Of a stretch of 57,362 nucleotides of DNA, positions 43,321 to 51,973 are shown piece by piece. Position 1 is the stretch's first letter; the number at the start of each line of letters is the position of its first letter. The DNA comes from Terrisporobacter sp. Its GTDB lineage: Bacteria; Bacillota_A; Clostridia; Peptostreptococcales; Peptostreptococcaceae. Below the pieces are notes generated by a model, which saw only the letters and a list, made by a program, of their open reading frames with translations, searched no databases and was not told the DNA's origin. The stretch covers positions 1 to 57,362 of the forward strand of contig JARKUZ010000064.1 in assembly GCA_029851945.1 (NCBI GenBank). The letters run 5' to 3'. The translations under genes and the position numbers were made by a program.

Positions 43321-45327
43321 ATGAAGAAAAATTTAAAAAGTAGATTCAAAATTACTAAAGATTCTATTATAGAAGTAATTTTATGGTTGCTTGGAGGACT
43401 TTTTTTATTACTAATAACAGAATTTTTATCAAGAGGAAAGATAAAATATGTTAAGTTACTATTTTTAAACAAGCAAGGCGTGTTTTTAGTAAACTATTTA
43501 CTTATACTTTTATTAACATCTTTTATTTTTATTCTTAAAAGAAAGAAGACGTTTTACTTTTTAATATCGTTTACTATACTGAGTATATCTGTTATAAGTA
43601 AGTATTTATTTAATGTGAGAGGAGTACCTTTTACATTTTCTGATATATATTCAATAGGAGATGGATTAGAAATTGCAAGTAATTATGTTAATTTACCAAT
43701 GGTAATTGGAGTTTTAGTTTTTTTAACTTTTATAATTTTAATTACAGTATTTTTATTTAAAAAAGAAGAAAATAATAAAAGAATTACTAGTTTAAGCAAT
43801 GTAATGTTAATTTTAATTCTTATTATCTCATTTCCTATAATAACAAAAGTACAGTATGACAGTGGTAAAATGGGATATATGAGGTGGGATATTAGTGCAT
43901 CATATAAAAAAAATGGATATGTTTATTCTACAATAGAATCAGCAGTAAAATATATAAGAGTTAAGCCAAGTGGATACTCTAAGGCTGCTATAGATGAGAT
44001 TCGTAAAAAAGTTGATGAGAAGGAACGAGAAGATAGTAGAAAGATAAATAAAAATAAACCTAATATGATTTTTATTCAGCTGGAAGCTTTTATGGATCCA
44101 ACTTTAATTAAGGAAGCTAAATTCAGTCAAGATCCTATTCCTAATTTTAGAAAAATTTGTGAAAAGAATAAAGGCTATTTGGCGGATGTACCAACAACAG
44201 GTGGAGGAACTGTGAGAACTGAATATGAAGTTATGACAGGTAATAATATTGACTATTTGACTCCAGGAGAGATACCTTATAATACAATCTTAAAAGGAAA
44301 GTATTATAACTCAGTGGCGACAACTTTAAAAAAACAAGGATATAATGCTCATGCTATTCATAACTTCCAAGGAAATTTCTATACAAGAAATAACGCTTAT
44401 GCAAAGCTTGGATTTGATACATTTACTTCTGTAGAGTATATGAATGGATATGAAAAAAATGAAAGAGGATGGGTAAAAGATACTGTATTAACTAAGTATA
44501 TAAAAAAGGCCTTAGAAAGTACAAAAAATAGTGATTTAGTCTATGCTATTTCTGTTCAAGGGCATAGTGCTTATCCAGAAGACTCTTTAGAAAAATATGA
44601 TTTTGATATAAAAGTAGATGGAAGCTTAGATAAAAAGGATATGAGTCAATTGTATTACTATGCAAATCAAATAAAAGGAACAGATGATTTTGTAGGTGAT
44701 ATAATGAAAATGGTAGATGAAAGTGAAGAGGATACATTAGTTGTATTTTATTCAGATCATATGCCAGCTTTAAATTTATTTTTAAATGAAAATTTTTATT
44801 TAGATTCTTACCAAGCACCTTTTGCATTTTATAGTAATTTTGAAATAGATAATTTTGATTTTGATAATACAGAATCTTACAATATAAGTACATTGGCTAT
44901 GAAATTAGCTGGAGTTGAATATGGTCCTATGGAGAAGTTTCATGCATATTTAGATGATGATAAAAATTATGAAAAGTATGAAGAACTTTTAGAATATGAT
45001 TTACTATTTGGGAAAAACTATTACTTAAAAAATAATGAAAAAACAAAGGAAAATACAATGAAAATGGGGATTGATGATGTTATTGTAAGTCATATTGAAA
45101 ATGACAAAAATCATGCTTTTATCAAGGGAATGAACTTCACTGAGAATAGTTCAGTATATATAAATAAGAAAAAAATAGATACAATATTTATCGATGAAAG
45201 TACTTTAAAAATAAAGGGGACAGAAGAAGGAGATACGTTAGTGGTTAAACAGCTGGGACGAAATGAAGGACTTTTAAGCCAGTCTAACGAAATATCTATA
45301 AATGAAAATACTTTGTCAAAAAAATAA
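43321..45327 (+). CDS. LtaS-like lipoteichoic acid synthase / sulfatase-fold phosphotransferase
   Basis: 668 residues, ATG after GTGGGGG. Five N-terminal transmembrane helices (about 15-185) precede an extracellular sulfatase domain (about 240-545): metal-site Glu in 'N-M-I-F-I-Q-L-E-A-F', nucleophile Thr297 in 'G-G-G-T-V-R-T-E-Y-E' and 'S-D-H-M-P' near 470. The fold transfers glycerol phosphate from phosphatidylglycerol to a growing teichoic chain. A C-terminal beta segment (about 575-660, IPT-like) is an extra over canonical LtaS. It is convergent with a UgtP-like glycolipid synthase, the enzyme type that makes LTA anchors. Confidence 0.88.
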   Translation: MKKNLKSRFKITKDSIIEVILWLLGGLFLLLITEFLSRGKIKYVKLLFLNKQGVFLVNYLLILLLTSFIFILKRKKTFYFLISFTILSISVISKYLFNVRGVPFTFSDIYSIGDGLEIASNYVNLPMVIGVLVFLTFIILITVFLFKKEENNKRITSLSNVMLILILIISFPIITKVQYDSGKMGYMRWDISASYKKNGYVYSTIESAVKYIRVKPSGYSKAAIDEIRKKVDEKEREDSRKINKNKPNMIFIQLEAFMDPTLIKEAKFSQDPIPNFRKICEKNKGYLADVPTTGGGTVRTEYEVMTGNNIDYLTPGEIPYNTILKGKYYNSVATTLKKQGYNAHAIHNFQGNFYTRNNAYAKLGFDTFTSVEYMNGYEKNERGWVKDTVLTKYIKKALESTKNSDLVYAISVQGHSAYPEDSLEKYDFDIKVDGSLDKKDMSQLYYYANQIKGTDDFVGDIMKMVDESEEDTLVVFYSDHMPALNLFLNENFYLDSYQAPFAFYSNFEIDNFDFDNTESYNISTLAMKLAGVEYGPMEKFHAYLDDDKNYEKYEELLEYDLLFGKNYYLKNNEKTKENTMKMGIDDVIVSHIENDKNHAFIKGMNFTENSSVYINKKKIDTIFIDESTLKIKGTEEGDTLVVKQLGRNEGLLSQSNEISINENTLSKK

Positions 45328-45502
45328 CTTATTTTATTAATAGGCTTGTTTTAGGATAGGACTTATAGGATAGACCTAAGTAAATTGAGGGAATAAAATT
45401 CTCTATAATATAAGATTAAAAAAGGCTTATACTATATCGAAAATAAAAGCATAGCATAATGATTTTTAAAATAGTTTCTACTGATGAAGGTGGAAATATA
45501 AG

Positions 45503-45530
45503 AGAACAGCTTTTTAGCTGTTCTTTTTTA
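45503..45530. terminator. Bidirectional terminator between LtaS-like and UgtP-like genes
   Basis: AGAACAGC and GCTGTTCT arms, TTTTTA loop, T-run on the plus strand. It overlaps the end of the minus-strand gene. Confidence 0.75.
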
Positions 45531-46646
45531 TTTATTAATTAATTCAAAAACATATTCTCCAATTTTTTCTGGATGTATACTACTTTTAAAGTAAGAAATA
45601 TTTTCTTTCATAAATACTATCCTAGAGTTTAATTTACCTTTCAATAGAGATTCTATTATATCTTTTAAGTTATCATCATTGTCATATAAAATTCCAATAC
45701 CTTTATCTCTAATAAATTTAGCATTTTCTATTTCTTGTCCAACCTTTGGATTTTTTACTATTATAGGCGTATTTGAACTTATAGCTTCAAATAATGTGGC
45801 TCCACCTGATTTTGTTAGCATCAAATCATATTTTTTAATTAATTCAGGCATGTTATTAACATATCCCTTTACATCTATGTTATATAAAGGTTTTTTTATA
45901 GTTAGATGCTCATAAAGTTTTTTGTTGCTACCAGTTACAATAGTTACATCTAAAATATTTTTATATTCATCTAAGTAATCATCTAACCAATGCATAAAGT
46001 TTTCATCAAAATCAAATAAACCTCTACCTCCGCCAAGGAGAAGAAGTCTTAACTTATTACCTAGAACTTTTTTATCACAAGAAAATTTTTTACTTATAGG
46101 TACTCCTGTTACTCTAAATATACTTGGATCCATTCCTTTTTGAACATATCTATTTTTTATTTCATAGGATGGAACAAAGTACATATCGGTACTTGGAAAT
46201 ATCCATTCTAAACTATCTACAACATCAGTGATAACTGTTAAAGATGGAATTTTATTATCTGGATTTTTTGTATTAAAATCATTTACACAAGCTGCAGCGC
46301 ATGGGAAAGTAGAAATAATTAAATCTGGATTAATACTTTTTATGTACTCAGCTAATTTGGGAGTATATATTTTATATGATATATCGTATTTAGAATCAAA
46401 TGATTTTTTTAAGTAATAATAGTAATTGTAAAGCCCTGGTACATATTTAGTATTATTTTCATAGATCTTAACCATCGGTCTATTTATACGAGGAACACTA
46501 GCACTTATAAAGTTTTCAATTACTACGTTTGTATTTTTATCCTTTTCTAAAATATAATCTTTTATTGCATTTGCAGCACTAATATGACCAGCACCAAATT
46601 GAGCAGTCAATATTAATATTGTTTTTTTACTTCGTGTTTCACTCAA
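45528..46646 (-). CDS. UgtP/MGDG-synthase-like processive glycosyltransferase
   Basis: 372 residues. Start at ATG 46646 behind AGGTGA on the minus strand. N-terminal 'I-L-I-L-T-A-Q-F-G-A-G-H-I-S-A-A' is the MGDG_synth signature. The C-terminal half has a MurG-like nucleotide-sugar site with 'L-L-L-G-G-G-R-G-L' and 'S-G-G-A-T-L-F-E-A-I'. Relatives add one or more hexoses to diacylglycerol at the cytosolic membrane face, giving membrane glycolipids and LTA anchors. Convergent with the LtaS-like gene. Confidence 0.85.
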   Translation of the reverse strand: MSETRSKKTILILTAQFGAGHISAANAIKDYILEKDKNTNVVIENFISASVPRINRPMVKIYENNTKYVPGLYNYYYYLKKSFDSKYDISYKIYTPKLAEYIKSINPDLIISTFPCAAACVNDFNTKNPDNKIPSLTVITDVVDSLEWIFPSTDMYFVPSYEIKNRYVQKGMDPSIFRVTGVPISKKFSCDKKVLGNKLRLLLLGGGRGLFDFDENFMHWLDDYLDEYKNILDVTIVTGSNKKLYEHLTIKKPLYNIDVKGYVNNMPELIKKYDLMLTKSGGATLFEAISSNTPIIVKNPKVGQEIENAKFIRDKGIGILYDNDDNLKDIIESLLKGKLNSRIVFMKENISYFKSSIHPEKIGEYVFELINK

Positions 46647-46803
46647 ATTATCACCTCAAAAAGAAATTCTCATTTATAGTATTATACCTTTGTATTTAAT
46701 TATAATCAATGTTAACTGACTAATGTTAAATAATATTATTTTTTATATAAAAATAAAGGAAAGTAGCATGCAAATGGTAAAGATAAAAAAGAGAGGTGAA
46801 TTT

Positions 46804-48123
46804 ATGGAGAACACTAAAAATAATAATTATTCAAATAATAAAGATATTTATAAAATAATGCAAATATTTTTATTTTCATCTTTAGGAATTATAATATTTT
46901 TTATACCTATAAAAATAAATAATCAGCTTGAGATATTAATTTATCACTTTTCATACTTTGCTGAAAATAAGCTATCAATAATCATAGATATCTCACTTAT
47001 ATTATTTATTACATTATCTACTTTAAAAAGATTTTTCACTAGAGAAAGAGGAATTATAAATGACTTATCATTAATTAATAGAGTATTTGCTTTAACAATA
47101 CTAGTGTCTATTTTACTTGGAAGAGAAGAATTATTTTTTATAGATGATATATTTATTGTTGTCATGAAGGATATGATTTTAAATTTAGCAATTTTGCTGC
47201 CAATATCATCAATTTTCATGCCTTTACTTTTAGAGTATGGATTAGTAGAAATTATTGAAGCTTATACACATAAAATAATGAAAAAAATATTTAAGGTAAG
47301 TGGAAAAGTATTTCTGAATTTTTTAGTATATGTATTTGTAGATAATGTTTGTGGAGCTTTTATTACCTATAAATTATACAAAGATGGGAAACTAAGAGAA
47401 AGGGAAGCATGTATAACTATATTAAATTTTTCTATTTTAGCATTACCTTTAACTTCAGATTTATGTAATAAGGCTGGAATCAATATCTTTAAATTTGTAG
47501 CGATAGAAACTTTAGTACTTATAATCTGTAATATAATTATTTGCAGGATTTATCCCTTAAATAAGAAAAAACAAAGTTATTTTTATAAATCAGGATACAA
47601 AGATGTAAATTGTAGAAAAAATAAATTTAATACAGCTATAAATAAATACTTATCTAGAGGGAATAAGAAAAGTTTATTATCTTATTCAAAATTATATTTA
47701 AATGATGCACTTTATTTTTTTATGGAATTGATTCCTATTGTAGTAGTGATATTTTTTATAAGCAACATAATTTATACGTGCACTCCTATAATGGACTTAA
47801 TAAATAATTTTACATATGTGATTTTAAGTATATTTAATTTACCAAACACTAATTTTATGTCAAATATAATTAATTTATCTTTTGTTAATAGCATATTGGG
47901 AATAAAACTTTTGTCATCAGATACATATTATATAACTAAACTAATACTAAGTTTGATTATATCTTTGCAAGGAATATCATTATCTTTTTTAATTCCATTT
48001 ATAAAGAAGTCTATAATACCTCTTAATCTAAGAGAAATTATATTAGTATTAATTGAACGTATTATCATTATTATGACTGTATGCTTTATAGGATACAATT
48101 TTTATTTAGGATATATTTTATAA
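46804..48123 (+). CDS. YjiH-like nucleoside-recognition (Gate) membrane protein
   Basis: About 439 residues from ATG 46804 (GAGAGGTG upstream). In-frame ATGs at 46768 and 46774 with AAAGGAAAG are possible alternatives. Ten or so hydrophobic helices with 'L-P-I-S-S-I-F-M-P-L-L-L-E-Y-G-L-V-E' and 'F-V-D-N-V-C-G-A-F-I' match the Gate/nucleoside-recognition YjiH family. The function of the family is not established; transport is likely. Divergent from the glycosyltransferase gene. Confidence 0.72.
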   Translation: MENTKNNNYSNNKDIYKIMQIFLFSSLGIIIFFIPIKINNQLEILIYHFSYFAENKLSIIIDISLILFITLSTLKRFFTRERGIINDLSLINRVFALTILVSILLGREELFFIDDIFIVVMKDMILNLAILLPISSIFMPLLLEYGLVEIIEAYTHKIMKKIFKVSGKVFLNFLVYVFVDNVCGAFITYKLYKDGKLREREACITILNFSILALPLTSDLCNKAGINIFKFVAIETLVLIICNIIICRIYPLNKKKQSYFYKSGYKDVNCRKNKFNTAINKYLSRGNKKSLLSYSKLYLNDALYFFMELIPIVVVIFFISNIIYTCTPIMDLINNFTYVILSIFNLPNTNFMSNIINLSFVNSILGIKLLSSDTYYITKLILSLIISLQGISLSFLIPFIKKSIIPLNLREIILVLIERIIIIMTVCFIGYNFYLGYIL

Positions 48124-48129
48124 ATTTTT

Positions 48130-48161
48130 AAGCTACAAGGATTTCTTGTAGCTTATATTTT
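48130..48161 (+). terminator. Terminator after the YjiH-like gene
   Basis: AAGCTACAAG and CTTGTAGCTT arms, then ATATTTTG. Confidence 0.75.
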
Positions 48162-48336
48162 GTAAGAAAATATTAATAAAATATCTATTGTGTTTAACAC
48201 AGTACTATGTTACTATATAATAAGTTTAACAAGGTATTGTATAATACACAGTAGATGAAAATATAATTCATTTTGTAAAAATGATAAATTATAAGAGAAA
48301 CTTAATCCAAATTTAATAATAGAAAGGAGAAGATAA

Positions 48337-48666
48337 ATGAATACTCAGTTTAGAAAAGGTGTTTTAGAAATTTGTGTGCTAGCCCTCATTTCTAAAAAAG
48401 ATATGTATGGATATGAAATAGTACAAAGTATATCTAAAGTGATTAATGTAAATGAAGGTACAATATATCCTATATTAAGAAGACTTACAAAAGATGAATA
48501 CTTTGAATCGTATATATTAGAATCAAGTGAAGGTCCAGCAAGAAAGTATTATAAGATAACGCCTAGTGGAAAAGACTATTTAGAAAAAATGATAATTGAA
48601 TGGAATGATTTCATAAATGCAGTGAGTCTTATATTAAATGATGAAGGAGGTAATTACTTTGAATAG
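48337..48666 (+). CDS. PadR-family transcriptional regulator
   Basis: 109 residues, ATG after AAAGGAGAAG. The winged helix 'L-E-I-C-V-L-A-L-I-S-K-K-D-M-Y-G-Y-E-I-V' and 'E-G-T-I-Y-P-I-L-R-R-L' are diagnostic PadR motifs. The short form (about 110 residues) dimerises through its last helix. It overlaps the next gene by 8 bases and probably represses the operon in response to envelope compounds. Confidence 0.92.
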   Translation: MNTQFRKGVLEICVLALISKKDMYGYEIVQSISKVINVNEGTIYPILRRLTKDEYFESYILESSEGPARKYYKITPSGKDYLEKMIIEWNDFINAVSLILNDEGGNYFE

Positions 48667-49378
48667 AAAAGAGTTTTTAGATATATTAAGAGATTATTTA
48701 AAAAAATATTTTTCAGAAAATGAGTTAAACGATATAATCAGAGATTACGAAGAGTATTTTGTAGATGGTGAAATAGAAGGAAAGAGTGATTTAGAAACTA
48801 TAGCAGCACTTGGATCACCTAAGTCTATAGCAAATGACCTAATAAGTCAAATGAAAGATAAAGATAATAATGATAAAAAAGATAAAATAGAAAAAATGTA
48901 TATAAATTTAAAAAATAAAACAAAAGAAATGTTTTTTAAAAGTAAAAGTTATATAGAAGAAAAATTAACACCTGACTCACAGAAAAAGGGTAGTTTATCA
49001 AATAAGGCTGTAAGTATTATCTTATTTTTATTATCTTTAGCATTAATAATGCCTGCTTTTGGTATTGTATTATTTATGGTTAGTGTTGCAGCAGTATTAA
49101 TTATGAGCTTAATAATTTTTGTAACAGCTATACCTTTAATGGTTAGTGTTGCATGGCCTTCACCAGAGATAGTTTGTTTTTTCATTTTTATGTCAATGGC
49201 ATTTATAGGATTTCAAATTCTTTCATGGCAAATATTTGTATTTGTAGTAAGACTAATGAGAAAAGTTTATAGAAGATACATTAATTGGATAAAAACTAGA
49301 AAAATATATGTGGATGCAGATATAAGAAAAGAAGAAATAAACTCAAATAAAAATCAAGGAGGTAAAGAGTATGAATAA
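48659..49378 (+). CDS. DUF1700 membrane protein
   Basis: About 239 residues from TTG 48659, directly served by AAGGAGG (48644-48650); the in-frame ATG at 48638 precedes that site. The N-terminal helical domain with 'F-L-D-I-L-R-D-Y-L-K-K' and 'D-Y-E-E-Y-F-V-D-G' is the HAAS/DUF1700 signature. Three or four transmembrane helices follow (about 105-205). Such proteins sit between PadR regulators and DUF4097 proteins and probably relay an envelope signal. Function unproven. Confidence 0.85.
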   Translation: MNRKEFLDILRDYLKKYFSENELNDIIRDYEEYFVDGEIEGKSDLETIAALGSPKSIANDLISQMKDKDNNDKKDKIEKMYINLKNKTKEMFFKSKSYIEEKLTPDSQKKGSLSNKAVSIILFLLSLALIMPAFGIVLFMVSVAAVLIMSLIIFVTAIPLMVSVAWPSPEIVCFFIFMSMAFIGFQILSWQIFVFVVRLMRKVYRRYINWIKTRKIYVDADIRKEEINSNKNQGGKEYE

Positions 49379-50375
49379 AAAGCTATCAATTTTTGCTATT
49401 GTATTGATAATAGTAGGTCTTATAGGTACTGTATGGTCTGGATTCCTCTCTATGCCTTATTTTATAAATAAATTACAAGAATATGAAGAAGGAATTAATA
49501 AAGAAAAAGTCATTTATGAAGAGAATGTTAATATAAATAATTTAAATATTAATACTAAATATGCAAATGTAAAAATATTAAAAAATGACTCTAACAAAGT
49601 TATAATAAAAACTAATGGACTTTACAAAAATAGTGAAATAAACATAAACCAAAGTGGTAAAGACTTAGTCATAGAAGAAGAAATAAATAATCAAAAAATA
49701 GAAAAGATTAAAAATATAGATGATCTTATTAATATAGGATTAGAAAATACTTTTTCAAGTTATAGAAATACTATACTTGTATATATACCAAATAATATAA
49801 ATATAAGTGCTATAACAGAGGGTGGGAATTTAGATGTTAAAGATAATATATTTTTAGATAGCTTAACTTTTAAAACATATGGGGGAAGCATATCTCTTCC
49901 AAGTGAGATAAAAAATTTAAAATTACTAGATTTAACTTCTAAATCAGATTTATCCCTTAAGTTGTCAGAGTTACTAGGTATAGATGAAGTAAATATAAAT
50001 TCTAACGAAGTATATATTTCTAGCAAAGAATCTACTTTTTATGATATGGAAAAATATATACCTAAGAAAGTTACTATAAATGGAGATAATCTTGAAAATG
50101 GAATAATTGATATAGAATCTACTATACCAATAAGTAAAGATCTTACAATAGATTCTTATAAAAGTGAAGTATTGTTAAACTTACCTTTAGATAGATATAA
50201 TTTTAATTTTAATGTAGCAACTTATGAGGGAATAGAATTTAATGACTATTTACTGAATATTACCAAGTATAGAGATGAGTCTGAATTAATAAAAGAATTT
50301 AAAACTATACTAAATCCAAACCTGAAAGATGAATATAAGATAAATATAGATGCATTAAGTTTAAATTTTAGATAA
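49371..50375 (+). CDS. DUF4097-family beta-helix-like surface protein
   Basis: 334 residues, ATG after GGAGG, overlapping DUF1700 by 8 bases. One N-terminal transmembrane helix (about 5-25) is followed by an extracellular region of short repetitive strands: 'N-L-N-I-N-T-K-Y-A-N-V-K-I-L', 'A-I-T-E-G-G-N-L-D-V-K-D-N', 'K-T-Y-G-G-S-I-S-L-P', typical of DUF4097. As the third member of a PadR-DUF1700-DUF4097 operon it may be the effector or sensor of envelope stress. Confidence 0.82.
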   Translation: MNKKLSIFAIVLIIVGLIGTVWSGFLSMPYFINKLQEYEEGINKEKVIYEENVNINNLNINTKYANVKILKNDSNKVIIKTNGLYKNSEININQSGKDLVIEEEINNQKIEKIKNIDDLINIGLENTFSSYRNTILVYIPNNINISAITEGGNLDVKDNIFLDSLTFKTYGGSISLPSEIKNLKLLDLTSKSDLSLKLSELLGIDEVNINSNEVYISSKESTFYDMEKYIPKKVTINGDNLENGIIDIESTIPISKDLTIDSYKSEVLLNLPLDRYNFNFNVATYEGIEFNDYLLNITKYRDESELIKEFKTILNPNLKDEYKINIDALSLNFR

Positions 50376-50384
50376 TTACCGATT

Positions 50385-50424
50385 AAGACAATATAAGTTA
50401 AATAAAACTTGTATTGTCTTTTTC
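50385..50424 (+). terminator. Terminator of the PadR operon
   Basis: AAGACAATATAAGTT pairs with AACTTGTATTGTCTT with a single mismatch, followed by TTTC. Confidence 0.75.
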
Positions 50425-50558
50425 ATTATAAATTAATTCTATTTTATCTGATTTCTAGATAAAAAGTAACCACATTTAAGGCTTTTCATATAATTATATT
50501 AGCAGCATAAGTTTTATTGCTTATGAAATAAATAACAACAAAAGGAGTTTGACTTATT

Positions 50559-51683
50559 ATGAAAAAAAAGAAGAAACAATCATGCTCTTGTGCTTCTCAA
50601 AACCAAGCTTGTAATGTTTGTGAACCTTGCACAAAACCAGTAGAATGTGAACCTATATCATCTTGTAAACCATGTCCTACTAATAAAAAACCTATGGAGT
50701 GTTATGTAGAATGTCCTTGTGGGGATTACGAAATAACATGTGTAGATAAATGTGTTGAGTTAGCTAAAAAAGCAGAAGAATTATTTAATAAAGCTTGTAA
50801 ATATGAAGCTGAAGCAACACAAACATTTAATCAAGCTAAGGAATGTGAAAAGAGTGCCAAGCTATTATCACAAAAAGCATGTAGCTTATTACAAAGCGCT
50901 AACAATTGTGGAAATCAATCTAAAGCAAATGAATGTAAAGCTAAAGAATTAATGCAACAAGCAGAAGAGTTATCACATAAGGCAAAATGCTTAAGTAAAG
51001 AGGCTGAAAATATAGAAAATGAAGCCAAAGCAAACTGTGAAAAAGCTAAATGTTTATATGAAAAAGCAGAGAACTGTAATGAAAAAGCTAAAGCATTATA
51101 TAATCAAGCATTAAAGTTTGATGAAAAAGCTTTAGAATGTTACAAAACAGCAGGGGACAAGATAAAAGAATATGAAAAGAACTCTAAAAAATGTGAAGAA
51201 ATGATAAATAAATGTGGAAGCAAATTAAAAACTTGTGAAAGTAATTGTATATTAGAAGATACAACTATGAATGATTGTGGATGCCATCAAAAACCAATTA
51301 AAAATACTTGTGGATGTAATGATTCCATGATGAATCCTTGTAATAAGCCAATGATGAACAATTGTAATAAACCTATGATGAATGCTTGCAATAACGTTTC
51401 TATGAATACTTGTGATTCTATAGTTGAAAAAACATGTTCTTGTGAAGATGAAATAATATATATTGATGTAGAAAAAAATAATTGTTTTCAAAATCCATGC
51501 TCAACTTATGTAAGTCCTATGTATAATATGGCTCCAATGCAATGTATGGGTAACTTCACTAATAAATATCCATCATTAGATGATAACATGATGTCACCAT
51601 ATTCTGCTCAGGATGATGATATGTGGATGAGTTACTATATGTATATGCAACAAATGATGCAACCAATGCCTTATAATAAATAA
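50559..51683 (+). CDS. Cys-rich coiled-coil protein, probable spore surface component
   Basis: 374 residues, ATG after AAAGGAG. About 40 cysteines. Layout: a basic start (M-K-K-K-K-K), a Cys/Pro zone (9-65), a long Ala/Glu/Lys helix with Cys every 7-20 residues (66-230, repeats like K-A-K-E-L-M-Q-Q-A-E-E-L), C-G-C and C-N-K-P-M-M-N repeats (240-300), and a Met/Tyr-rich tail. No signal peptide. Composition recalls clostridial exosporium proteins such as CdeC, which cross-link through disulphides. Homology is not shown. Upstream CATATAATTA resembles a sigma-E/K -10. Confidence 0.6.
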   Translation: MKKKKKQSCSCASQNQACNVCEPCTKPVECEPISSCKPCPTNKKPMECYVECPCGDYEITCVDKCVELAKKAEELFNKACKYEAEATQTFNQAKECEKSAKLLSQKACSLLQSANNCGNQSKANECKAKELMQQAEELSHKAKCLSKEAENIENEAKANCEKAKCLYEKAENCNEKAKALYNQALKFDEKALECYKTAGDKIKEYEKNSKKCEEMINKCGSKLKTCESNCILEDTTMNDCGCHQKPIKNTCGCNDSMMNPCNKPMMNNCNKPMMNACNNVSMNTCDSIVEKTCSCEDEIIYIDVEKNNCFQNPCSTYVSPMYNMAPMQCMGNFTNKYPSLDDNMMSPYSAQDDDMWMSYYMYMQQMMQPMPYNK

Positions 51684-51708
51684 GGTTATAAAAATAAAAG
51701 CAAGTAAG

Positions 51709-51741
51709 AAGGTAGAATATTTATGTTCTACCTTTTATTTT
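51709..51741 (+). terminator. Terminator after the Cys-rich gene
   Basis: AAGGTAGAA and TTCTACCTT arms, then TTATTTTT. Confidence 0.8.
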
Positions 51742-51821
51742 TACATAAAATTTAAATAATTGTTCTAAAAGTATCAACCTAATAATATACTATGAATATA
51801 TTAATAAAAATAATTACTTAC

Positions 51822-51938
51822 AAGGGAGTAATTCCGTACAGTGTGCGCGGTAAATCAACATCTTGACTGATTTCAGTCTGGTTTACCTTAATGAATGAGA
51901 CTTGTGTGTAGATTTTTCTATGCATGAGTCTCATTTTT
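51822..51938 (+). promoter_or_regulatory. yybP-ykoY manganese riboswitch
   Basis: Conserved parts of the motif are visible: AAGGGAGTA at 51822-51830, ATCAACAT at 51854-51861 (the Mn-binding loop), a TGACTGATTTCAGTC-type stem between, and the 3' AATGAATGAGAC block. The RNA binds Mn2+ (with Mg2+) and in other Firmicutes switches on Mn exporters and P-type ATPases, matching the ATPase 36 bases downstream. Confidence 0.85.
51895..51938 (+). terminator. Riboswitch expression-platform terminator
   Basis: ATGAGACT-TG-TGTGTAGA and TCTATGCATG-AGTCTCAT form a long stem followed by TTTTT. It overlaps the 3' part of the aptamer (AATGAGAC), so metal binding and termination are mutually exclusive: an on-switch. 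Confidence 0.8.
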
Positions 51939-51973
51939 AGTTTGAAAGTTATTGTAAAAAGGAGGGAGTAAAA

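Noticed and set aside
45459..45542. Short ORF (about 27 codons) before the UgtP-like gene end
   Set aside because: It reads straight through a strong terminator hairpin and has no ribosome site.
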